Below are positions 22,801 to 30,773 of a DNA stretch of 62,140 bases, piece after piece. Source of the stretch: a virus; the IMG/VR virus record IMGVR_UViG_3300031851_000023, positions 1-62,140 of that record, one strand, 5' to 3'. The first letter of the stretch is position 1, and every line of letters begins with the position of its first letter. The notes under the pieces are model-generated. The model did not search any database. It was not told where the DNA came from and saw nothing but the letters and a program-made list of their open reading frames with translations. Made by a program: the position numbers and the translations under genes.

Positions 22801-25800
22801 AACTGTTGTCAATCCACCAGTTGTAATAACACCCGTAATATTAGTATTTGCGGGGATGCCAAGAATATTGTCAACTACTTCATGACCAATTAAAGTATTT
22901 GAATTGGTTGTAAATATAAGCGAATTTGTTCCAACACTAGCTTGAGAATATAGACTAGCAAAATATCTATTTTCTGCACCTTTTAATGACTGAACTGTTA
23001 AAGCATATGACTGATCACCACGTAAGAAGGTGAAAGAGTTTGCTGCGTTTGCACCTAGTAAAGATGTTGAGATAAGTTCATTTGGACCACTGGAGACCAA
23101 AGTGTTAACACTAACTGCTTCACTGCTTAGTGATACCCAGTTGGCGATATCAAATGAAGACGTATTAACAGTTCTTGTAAGGTTAACTGTATTTGTAGAT
23201 GGAGATGTGCTATCTTGAATAGTATCAGTATCTTCAATTTTGATTCTATTAACAATATCTCCGTATAATCTACTCTCCAATAGAGCACTACCCTGTGCTT
23301 GTATTCCTCCACCAGGAGGTGCATCAAATGTGATTGTTGGTTGTGTAGTATAACCTTTACCACCCAATAGTCCATTGAATAATGTAATAGTTACAGTAAC
23401 AACTTCGCCATTTGCTATAGTGCAATCAGCTTCAGCAGCAATAGCACCAGCAGATGGATTACCACCTGATATTACTATATTTGGTGCTGTTACATATCCA
23501 GAACCGCTATTTGTAATATTGATTCTGTAAATTACACCTTCTCTATATTCCGTTGATTGTAGTCTTCCATTAGAAACGCTACCAGTAAATACATCTCCAA
23601 TAGTAAAACTTAATGCTGGATCTGGATTAAATCCTAGGAATAAAGTATCGTTATCTTCATTCAAAATGAATGATGTGGATGTGTCTTGCTGAATCGCAAT
23701 ATCACCGGCAAGTGCTCCTTCGATAGATGTTCTTCCAGCAACATCTGGTACTGTGTAAACACTGAATGGACGCAAAGCAGGAATCTGATCAATAGAAATT
23801 TTTCCACTATCAGTAAGTTCTACTAGAGCTCTGGGGACAGCATTAGTAGAGTATGGTTTGTTGATATAAGGTCCGAGATTATTGGTAATAAAATCTTTAA
23901 CTGCTTTTTGAGTTGGGATCTTACTATCAGAAGCACTAGCACCACCAAGTGTGTTGGATGCGTCAAAACCGGTGACAACAACGTCACCACCTTTCAGTTT
24001 TAGGAACTCGACTTCTGAAATTGTAACTGTACCGGTAAAGGTAATATTACCAGTTCTGTTTTCAATCTTAGCAAACGTGCCAACTTTAAAGTCACCAAGT
24101 TCGTCAGTACCCGAAACATAAACACGACCATAATTTTGAGATACCTGCTCACTAGATTCATCCTTAGTGCCACCATTTTCTGGTAATGCATTATAGTTAG
24201 TGCCCGATCCAGCATATTCCCAAGTGTGAGAAGATGAGTTAACAATAGATGGTCTATGCAATCTAATTGTTTTTCCAGTCAGTACGGAATTTGATACTGC
24301 TTGATTGTTTGAAATATCAATCAAACTCATTGCCTGTCCGGTACCATCATCAATTGTTAATTGACCTCCAGAACCATCAACGGTAACAGCGGCAATACTA
24401 TCGATAAAATATTCAATATCTGGATTTGAATTTTTATATCCATCAATTTTAACAATATAATGCTCAAGTGGTTCTCTTCCTAAACCAGCAACAGTCAGAA
24501 TAGTTCTGCCAGTTGGTGTTGCGGACACATTGGATACCGTTGCGATATCAAACTCATATGCATCCTTTCTAAATCCTATAGCTCTTAACGCATATTGTCC
24601 AAAGTTAGTAGCAGAGTTGGTAATTGAACAATAACCACCAGACTCAGCAATAACACCATCACTACAGAAAATAACAAAGACAGAAACTAACTGGGTGTAA
24701 CCATCGTTAACAACTCTATAACCAGTACCACCAAAAGAAACAATCGTGAATGCCGCAGCAACCATTGATTTACCCTGATTCGGGAATGTTGCCGATCCAT
24801 CTAAGTTTAGACCAGGGAATGGTGAGTTGGGTTGCTTTACTTTATTACCATCAACTTCGGCACCGCCACCACCTAGGAAGGAGATAACAGAAGCGTTCTG
24901 AGTATATGGTGATGCTTCAATAATAGGATAGTCATCGTAGTCAGCACGAACTGCCATCCTATTATTATTTTGATCATAGATAAAACTATCTGGGTATGTT
25001 CTTATTTCTGCAGTATTGAACAGAGTGCCATACGTTTGTGTGGTTGCTCCTGGTAAAACAACACCACCTAAAATATCATCCAACAATTGCATTTCGGTGT
25101 CAATTGTTGAAGAAACATTAGCACACAAAGGATTGCTTGAATATGGTAGAATATCCCAGTCTTCAAATGTTGGAATATTAACAGACGGTACTACCGGATC
25201 AAAGATTAAAATTGTTCCATCAGTAAGAGCACTTACAAATGAATGTGCTCCTGTGTAAGAAGAAGAACCTACATTACATGTAATAGTAGTAAGACCACCG
25301 CCAGTAGAAACATTGGTAATTGCGTGACTTTTCCCACGATTTTTATCTGTTGGTGATGGACTTGCGTGATCTCCACCGCTGTTAAATGCACAGTTAAATG
25401 TTAACGCACCTTGCTTAAATGCAATTCTGTCATTGGTTGTTGGATTGCCAACAGAACCACTAATAGAAACAGTTACCTCACCCGTTGATGCGTTATAAGT
25501 TGCTGTTGTTGGTGTTGATTGAATGATAGTTCCATCAGACCAGTTACGCATTGCTTTCTTAGCAAGTTCAGCAACTTGGGTATACGCATACCTAGTAGAT
25601 GGCAACTGAGAAGCATCAACACCAACTAATACAGATCCACTAAAATATGTTTCGGCATTTGATACAATACCAGCATTTCCACCAAGAACCAAATCCCTAA
25701 CAAGACCACCAAGAATGTAATTGATATCTCTTCTACACTTTCTTTGATGTAGATCAGAAAGACCTAATGTTGGGAAGTTAGTTTCTGTATTAGTAAGTGC

Positions 25801-28800
25801 TTGCTCGGCAATTAAATCTCTGTTTCTAGCAATTAAGTATGCTGCGTCTAGATATGTTCCAGAAGCATCATTTCCGATCACATCAACATAAAGATATGCT
25901 AAAGTATCGATTGCTGATCTTACATCATCACATGCAGGACTACCAGCAGTTGCTGTAATTACCGTGTCGTCAAAATATCTTTCTGACGATGTAAACTCTG
26001 GGACGTATATTGGACTGGATTGTGTTCTGTCACCAGTTCTCCAATTACACATTGCAAAGATTGCTAGTTCGCGAGCATATTCAATCGCACGAACTGTTTG
26101 AATAATTTCATTTTCAATATAAGCAATTTTTGCGCCAACTACATATCTATCTGCTGCTTCAATAATATTATGATTTGATCCAAATTCTAAATCTCGTGTT
26201 AGAGCATTTAAGAAGTGGATAACATCTTGCTTACATTGAACGTCACCATTACTTCCAGAATTTGTTGACGTTGGAGCACTGTATGCTGGATAAATTTTCT
26301 GTCCAGCTTCACATTCAATTAGCAAATCTGCTAGTCTTACAATATCATCATTTGCTAGAGTTAATGGTTGGTCAGTTGTTACTACAGCAACACCAGTATT
26401 TGAAGTGTCGTATACAAAATTAGTAACGTTAGCTACAGCACCAGTAGATGAAGTTACAGTACCGCCACTAACCCAAGTATTTACATGATCTAATGTTCCG
26501 AGATATATGCTGAAAGAACTACCACCAACAGATAGAGAATTTGATTCAGATCTTACAAACGTGTGAACAGACTGTGGTAGATGTTTTACTGCATTGGATG
26601 CTGAACCAGAAAAACTATGTATTGATTGTGGTTCATGTTTGATAGCATTTGCTGATGCACTTATAAAAGTATGAGCAGAAGTGTCGGAAGAAGTTCCAAC
26701 GTTGATTGTAAACGTTCCATCTTGGTGGTCAATGCCATTGGCAAGCGCACTGACGAAGGTGTGAGTACCAGTGTAAGAAGAAGATCCTACATTAATATCA
26801 AATGTGTTGGTAGTTACATTGCTGATTTCTAACCAGCGACCTGATGGGTAATCATATCCAGCACGAGGATATGATTTTTGAGCAACATTACCATCTAGAT
26901 CACAAGTGTATGTTAATGTGCCATCATCAATTTTAACATAATCACCGTTAGTAAATCCATGGTTTGAAACAGTTAGTGTTACTACACCAGTTGCTGCGTC
27001 ATATGGAGCATCAGTTGCTGTATGCTGAGTAGAACCTACAGCAGAAATAGCAATAGACTTACCAGCAAATGGATCTTGTCCAGGACGTGGGTATGTGCTT
27101 TGAAGTACGTTTCCATCTAGAGCACATGTAAACGTAAATGAGTTGTCAGCAAGAACAACGCTACGCCCGACCCCAAGACCATGCTGTCCAACAGTGACTG
27201 TCATATCACCTGTTACTGGATTATAATTAGCACCAGTTGGTGTGAAATACTTATTGGGACCTGAAATGCCAGCATTAATGGTGATAGTATTTTCAGCAAC
27301 TGCTGTGATAGGCATAGACCTACCAGCAAAAGGATCAATACCAGGACGTGGATAAGTCTTAACTGACTGATTTCCATCCATGTCACATGTGAAGGACAAC
27401 GAATTGTCGTCAATAATAATACCTTCACCAACAGATAATGTATGTGGTCCGACTGTTAAAACAAGACTTCCTGTTGCTGGATCATAATTTGCACCAGAGG
27501 GTGTAAACTGCTGATCTGGACCAGAAGCACCAACGTTTACAGTAAATGTGTTTGTATCAGATGCAGTGATAGGTAAAGATCTTCCGCTAGCAAATTGATC
27601 CGTATCAGGTAATGCGTGTTCTGTTTGATTGCCATCCATCGCACATGTAAATGTGATAGACTGATCAGCAATCCTGATACCATTTCCTACAGATAATCCA
27701 TGGTTATTTACTGTGAATACAGTATCTCCTGTAGCAGGATTATAAGTTACATTTGTTGGTGTAAATTGAGCAGTTGCTTGTCCGCCAATATCATATACGG
27801 AATAGTAATCTCTTTTGAATTGATCATTAATTTTTCCTACTACTTCATCGGCAATAAATTCTCTGTTGTTGCGGATGAATGTAACAGCATCTTGATACCT
27901 TCTTTCGACAGGCGTTGCGGTTGCGAATGTGTTTGGTGAGTTGAGGAGCGATAATGTAACACTTCTCGTGAAAGTTTTTGCAACTGCTGTTTGTCCTGGT
28001 TGAATATTATTGTCAACGATAGCAGGAAATTTTTTGGGAATTACAAATCTTCTAGCACGACCATCAGCATCTTCTAGAACTTTATAAATTCTCTGTTTAC
28101 CGTTCAATGCAGATAGATCTGGATTGGAAGTTGGCATTCCAGAGATTACAATTTCCTCACCTTCTTTTAATTCGTGAGTATTGCTTCTACCTACAAGTTC
28201 GCTTGTGTAGAAGACAACACCACCAATATCTTCAGAATTTCCAAATGTTTCAAATTGGAAACCGTTTTGTGTAATAGATGGATCTCCTTGCTTCGAGAAA
28301 TCTAATCTAATAATAGGATACGAAGCTTCAAAATCTTCGTTGACTGATACAACTTCGCCTTCAGCTCTAATTGAAATTAGTGAAGTAGAATTGAAAGTTT
28401 CAATTTGTGGTGTTGCTTGGTTAATATTAACACTAATCGCAGCAGTGCTATTCCATTCAGGAGCTCCTAGTATACCAAAAAATCTAATATCCCAATAAGT
28501 TGGAGTATCAATATCATCTGGTGTAATTGAAGCAATTTGATAATAACCTTGCGTAAAGACAGCATCGTTAGTATCATCCACGAACACATATGTGCCAGCT
28601 GGAATTATAGATGACGGATCTGAAGTAGATCTGAGTTTGTTCTCTCCAGAAGCAGCAGTAATAGTTAATCCACTAATTGCCGCACCAGTTCCAGCAGATG
28701 TGATATAGGAAAATTGTTCGCCTTGAACAAAAGAACCACTTTTTAGTTCTACATCAGCTGATCCAGAAATATATGCGCTAGCGCCAGTTGTTTCCTCAAA

Positions 28801-30228
28801 CCTAACGTCAATAATATTTGCTCTTGAACCAGTATTTAAACCAACTACATCCAATCCATTAGCAAGAGTTGATAATCCTGTGTTACCAGTAAAATCAACA
28901 CGGAATTGATCTGGACCAAAAACTTGATGACCAATTGGAAACTTTACACCAATATCACCATTTACTTCTTTATCGACAAGAATTCTTTGCTTGTCGTCAA
29001 AGACCATAGCATAATCCCAAGTAGCAACAGCATCGCCATTAGCATCAATTTTGTCTCTATAAGTAACACCAGTGACATAGTTTTTATCACCGAACTTAAA
29101 GATGTGTTTGCCAGGATTGTTTGGTCTTATAATAACCAAACGAAGGTTATCACCAACAACCGATGCGTCTGGTGGTAGTGAGATGGGATTGTCTTCTACA
29201 TAATCACCACCAGAAACAATTAACGTTTCTTTGACACCAGGAGTAGACCATGCAATTTGTGCTGCCTTCTTAATGGTTCTAACAGGAGCAACAGCAGAAC
29301 GACCATCATTTAGATCGGAACCAATTTGTTCTGAAACATAAACACGACCACCAACGTCATTTGTTGCTAGGTTAAGTACATATTCAGTAGTAGCAATTTT
29401 GTCGGATCTATCTCCTAGAAGAGGAGTAATAGAACGAGGATATACACCTGCGTCTCCGGTATCATTATATCTAAATTCTTCTTCATTAATTACACGAAAA
29501 CCAACATGCTTGAAGTTAACTTCGCCATTTGCAACAATACCATCAACATGCTCTGGACCGCTAGGTCCAGTTTCTCCAGCATTTAGTGCCTGATAAACAT
29601 TTGAACCAAAATATCTAAATGAATTTTCCTGAAGAATAATATTTGGTGCCCATAAAGTACCAGTATTATTTTGATATGTTTTTAAGTTGGGCGCTCTAAA
29701 ATTTGTATCTGGAGTGATAAAGTTGTCAATATCTAGGTTTAGAATTCTCGCCGTATCTGAAATGATAGACGTGGAAGTTCTAATAGCACCATTAATATCA
29801 AGTTCAAAGTCAACGGTATCAAGTGCGGATGTTGCTGCAGCACCAGAACCATTACCACCACTAATAACAACTTGAGGAGCAGTACTATAACCACTACCTG
29901 GGTTATTAACTGCAATGTTAATAACACGACCGTTGAAAATAAAGGCAGATGCTAAAGCTTGTGTGCCACCTTCGGGGGGTGCTGTGAGTTCTACTAATGG
30001 TGCGGCGGTATACCCAGAACCGGACTCGGTAATTGTGATAGTATTAACTCTTTGTCCAGTTCTGTTAATACCAACACGAGGTAAATCCGTTTCGGAATCT
30101 AGTTGAGTTCTTAAAATTTCTTTTTCAGATGATCCAGTACCACCTCTAATAGTGAGTTCATTATCACCAATAAGTTTTGGATTAACGCCTCTAATTTTTT
30201 CTTTATCTGAATTGATATGAAAACTCAT
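19804..30228 (-). CDS. Giant tail fibre protein, 3474 aa
   Basis: Visible regions in order: GSGY-type beta units (about 70-130); a right-handed beta-helix start with RVYVSEQIGSDLNDGRSAVA and an RTIKKAAQIAW repeat (about 295-600); the first half of a helical module (about 780); a tandem ~95-aa repeat block (about 820-1155); the rest of the helical modules (about 1325-1720, interrupted by one more repeat copy near 1580-1680); more GSGY units (about 2220-2520); phage-fibre segments of the type GLDADLLDGAQGAYYLNAGN (about 2648 and 2788); and a C-terminal SAGPIEIASGNTVTIVNGGA end typical of phage fibre tips. It would be a trimeric, host-facing fibre. No strong ribosome-binding site precedes the ATG. 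In T4 terms it takes the place of the gene 11/12 region but is not recognisably either. Confidence 0.85.
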   Translation of the reverse strand: MSFHINSDKEKIRGVNPKLIGDNELTIRGGTGSSEKEILRTQLDSETDLPRVGINRTGQRVNTITITESGSGYTAAPLVELTAPPEGGTQALASAFIFNGRVINIAVNNPGSGYSTAPQVVISGGNGSGAAATSALDTVDFELDINGAIRTSTSIISDTARILNLDIDNFITPDTNFRAPNLKTYQNNTGTLWAPNIILQENSFRYFGSNVYQALNAGETGPSGPEHVDGIVANGEVNFKHVGFRVINEEEFRYNDTGDAGVYPRSITPLLGDRSDKIATTEYVLNLATNDVGGRVYVSEQIGSDLNDGRSAVAPVRTIKKAAQIAWSTPGVKETLIVSGGDYVEDNPISLPPDASVVGDNLRLVIIRPNNPGKHIFKFGDKNYVTGVTYRDKIDANGDAVATWDYAMVFDDKQRILVDKEVNGDIGVKFPIGHQVFGPDQFRVDFTGNTGLSTLANGLDVVGLNTGSRANIIDVRFEETTGASAYISGSADVELKSGSFVQGEQFSYITSAGTGAAISGLTITAASGENKLRSTSDPSSIIPAGTYVFVDDTNDAVFTQGYYQIASITPDDIDTPTYWDIRFFGILGAPEWNSTAAISVNINQATPQIETFNSTSLISIRAEGEVVSVNEDFEASYPIIRLDFSKQGDPSITQNGFQFETFGNSEDIGGVVFYTSELVGRSNTHELKEGEEIVISGMPTSNPDLSALNGKQRIYKVLEDADGRARRFVIPKKFPAIVDNNIQPGQTAVAKTFTRSVTLSLLNSPNTFATATPVERRYQDAVTFIRNNREFIADEVVGKINDQFKRDYYSVYDIGGQATAQFTPTNVTYNPATGDTVFTVNNHGLSVGNGIRIADQSITFTCAMDGNQTEHALPDTDQFASGRSLPITASDTNTFTVNVGASGPDQQFTPSGANYDPATGSLVLTVGPHTLSVGEGIIIDDNSLSFTCDMDGNQSVKTYPRPGIDPFAGRSMPITAVAENTITINAGISGPNKYFTPTGANYNPVTGDMTVTVGQHGLGVGRSVVLADNSFTFTCALDGNVLQSTYPRPGQDPFAGKSIAISAVGSTQHTATDAPYDAATGVVTLTVSNHGFTNGDYVKIDDGTLTYTCDLDGNVAQKSYPRAGYDYPSGRWLEISNVTTNTFDINVGSSSYTGTHTFVSALANGIDHQDGTFTINVGTSSDTSAHTFISASANAIKHEPQSIHSFSGSASNAVKHLPQSVHTFVRSESNSLSVGGSSFSIYLGTLDHVNTWVSGGTVTSSTGAVANVTNFVYDTSNTGVAVVTTDQPLTLANDDIVRLADLLIECEAGQKIYPAYSAPTSTNSGSNGDVQCKQDVIHFLNALTRDLEFGSNHNIIEAADRYVVGAKIAYIENEIIQTVRAIEYARELAIFAMCNWRTGDRTQSSPIYVPEFTSSERYFDDTVITATAGSPACDDVRSAIDTLAYLYVDVIGNDASGTYLDAAYLIARNRDLIAEQALTNTETNFPTLGLSDLHQRKCRRDINYILGGLVRDLVLGGNAGIVSNAETYFSGSVLVGVDASQLPSTRYAYTQVAELAKKAMRNWSDGTIIQSTPTTATYNASTGEVTVSISGSVGNPTTNDRIAFKQGALTFNCAFNSGGDHASPSPTDKNRGKSHAITNVSTGGGLTTITCNVGSSSYTGAHSFVSALTDGTILIFDPVVPSVNIPTFEDWDILPYSSNPLCANVSSTIDTEMQLLDDILGGVVLPGATTQTYGTLFNTAEIRTYPDSFIYDQNNNRMAVRADYDDYPIIEASPYTQNASVISFLGGGGAEVDGNKVKQPNSPFPGLNLDGSATFPNQGKSMVAAAFTIVSFGGTGYRVVNDGYTQLVSVFVIFCSDGVIAESGGYCSITNSATNFGQYALRAIGFRKDAYEFDIATVSNVSATPTGRTILTVAGLGREPLEHYIVKIDGYKNSNPDIEYFIDSIAAVTVDGSGGQLTIDDGTGQAMSLIDISNNQAVSNSVLTGKTIRLHRPSIVNSSSHTWEYAGSGTNYNALPENGGTKDESSEQVSQNYGRVYVSGTDELGDFKVGTFAKIENRTGNITFTGTVTISEVEFLKLKGGDVVVTGFDASNTLGGASASDSKIPTQKAVKDFITNNLGPYINKPYSTNAVPRALVELTDSGKISIDQIPALRPFSVYTVPDVAGRTSIEGALAGDIAIQQDTSTSFILNEDNDTLFLGFNPDPALSFTIGDVFTGSVSNGRLQSTEYREGVIYRINITNSGSGYVTAPNIVISGGNPSAGAIAAEADCTIANGEVVTVTITLFNGLLGGKGYTTQPTITFDAPPGGGIQAQGSALLESRLYGDIVNRIKIEDTDTIQDSTSPSTNTVNLTRTVNTSSFDIANWVSLSSEAVSVNTLVSSGPNELISTSLLGANAANSFTFLRGDQSYALTVQSLKGAENRYFASLYSQASVGTNSLIFTTNSNTLIGHEVVDNILGIPANTNITGVITTGGLTTVAIDNPVTDIIPAGTIIEFLRGESPITFESTYTQGQFVESIIIAAPGSGFSNGQFFDVPLFGGSGTGLAANITVVNNEVTSVVVTDGGVNFNADFSITVPPTEIGSGSGLVLDCKVSTINRQYANISLDIARVSDLTISADLYGTIGVSRYKKSQFNIGQGGNGSVELKTGPDSGLDADLLDGAQGAYYLNAGNLNAGTLLSDRLAGNYNIDISGQSQNTIRVISGTNNPVSSPAPNTFVTGIVSNTIFNSAAALNDGGSKTQIVTFRPGGQGFTVDGGVKQLAFTDNDNMYLRGSGSGVSTFGTWAKVWTSGNDGVGTGLDADRLDNKQGSWYQNALNINSGTISDNRLPTYKSASSFRDQIEIKSYSGDPRYRIYVSGQTLTDAKYSPGADAVNLYNSNDQATGVIEIDDRIINDDVGDNFNDYTILIGRLTTGNFVGAIKIGDANESVFFQDFSIEDGNNFVAATLESNSGNAQLKLGRSDGISSAPAVLFNSSTLTASYNSKIEASGGNATDGSGQLNIVVGDENSLSINSQTVWNAGNTAFNSSNIVSTAALTSAVARDTNGDFSAGTITAALTGAASLNVLKAGDTMTGPLTLTGANSDLSISGTSLFTGVVSMSDDLNVDSGTLFVDAGSNEVGINAGTNPLSTLDVRGDGGIFVRSITNAVGAKIRFCDVSSNQSQVGTLRYNHSDSQSPASEYGEGFTMEGTETELYFRVVGDVIASRKMGVGINREPDYTLEVNGNAMFQTGVTIDTDNDNSGAPLVFRGSSSYRNFRIGNQLVGNHLFTIQASTNNGGTTWNGTPAITVAGDSNRVGINTTATSGTDPESGTNRNYQLNIQGDVNFNGQLFQNNAEFVTSRWTEASNGNDIYRLSKVGINVADPTYTLQVSGTFKATGNSEIDGTFRIGTAATNRIDVSGSSMNIQSGTFSSGQISNGLKINGDKQYIDKYGIIKRNRSTITDNITITASDRCMSAGPIEIASGNTVTIVNGGAWSVV
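26770..27772 (-). repeat. Tandem ~95-residue repeats in the giant fibre
   Basis: About four consecutive copies of a unit with the pattern Y-[ND]-P-[AV]-T-G-x(3-5)-T-V-x(2)-H-x-L-x-V-G, then F-T-C-x-[ML]-D-G-N, then Y-P-R-[PA]-G-x-D, then a short I-T-A-x(3)-N-T strand and G-x-S-G-P linker. A further degenerate copy follows at the low-coordinate end, and one dispersed copy lies near 25195-25505. Boundaries are approximate. Confidence 0.75.
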
Positions 30229-30247
30229 GGTGCGTGCGCTCGTTCAT
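30203..30247 (-). other. Possible 14-codon upstream ORF overlapping the fibre start
   Basis: ATG at 30247 opens MNERTHHEFSYQFR and stops after the fibre start codon, in a different frame. It is preceded by a strong AGGAAAG ribosome-binding sequence, while the fibre ATG itself has none. It may deliver ribosomes to the fibre start or limit them. Expression is unproven. Confidence 0.3.
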
Positions 30248-30260
30248 CTTTCCTAGTTAT

Positions 30261-30267
30261 TATTTAG
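30261..30267 (-). promoter_or_regulatory. Late promoter CTAAATA (giant fibre)
   Basis: CTAAATA on the minus strand, five bases after the stop codon of the 166-aa gene and 33-39 bases before the fibre ATG. Confidence 0.7.
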
Positions 30268-30271
30268 CGAA

Positions 30272-30772
30272 TTACGACCATGCGATAGATACAACATCTG
30301 TCATAGCAATCCATTTAATATTTGATGTTGTTCCTGCTCTTGTAGTATTATATGTGAAATTATTTACCGACCCTAAAGGAACAACATCCCAAGTTTCTCC
30401 TTCGGGAATATCATCTTTTATAGTTGTCTCTAAAGTTGACGAAATAGATACTGCACCGGATCCATTACAAAATACAGCACTTTCTAATTTTTTTGCGAAT
30501 AATGTTCCGTTGGGATTTACAGCAATAATCTGACCAGTAATAAAATTTATCGTGTTATTTTCAATATTGATTAATGTTCCAACATCATCTAATTGCAAGG
30601 AACCACTGTTAGCTCCACGTAAAATATATTTTACTGATTTGGAATCGGCATAAAAAGAATTTTTTATTTCTAAAGAATTTAATTCTTTAGCATTTTTATC
30701 TTTATCAATTATTGTTGTTTGATCAATAGAAAATCCACCAAGTGAATCAAACTCTCTTAAATTAACAGGCAT
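30272..30772 (-). CDS. Virion protein, unknown (166 aa)
   Basis: A beta-rich 166-aa protein starting MPVNLREFDSLGGFSIDQTT, with several short strands (SVKYILRGANSGSLQLDDV, FITGQIIAVNPNG) and a C-terminal NIKWIAMTDVVSIAWS. There is no signal peptide or membrane segment. It lies between two large fibre/baseplate genes, two bases from the upstream one, so it is probably a structural component or connector. I recall similar proteins in other cyanophages without a defined role. Confidence 0.6.
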   Translation of the reverse strand: MPVNLREFDSLGGFSIDQTTIIDKDKNAKELNSLEIKNSFYADSKSVKYILRGANSGSLQLDDVGTLINIENNTINFITGQIIAVNPNGTLFAKKLESAVFCNGSGAVSISSTLETTIKDDIPEGETWDVVPLGSVNNFTYNTTRAGTTSNIKWIAMTDVVSIAWS

Positions 30773-30773
30773 T

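Noticed and set aside
26770-27772. CRISPR array or DNA-level tandem repeat
   Set aside because: The periodicity is about 285 bases, in frame and diverged at DNA level; it is a protein repeat inside the fibre gene.
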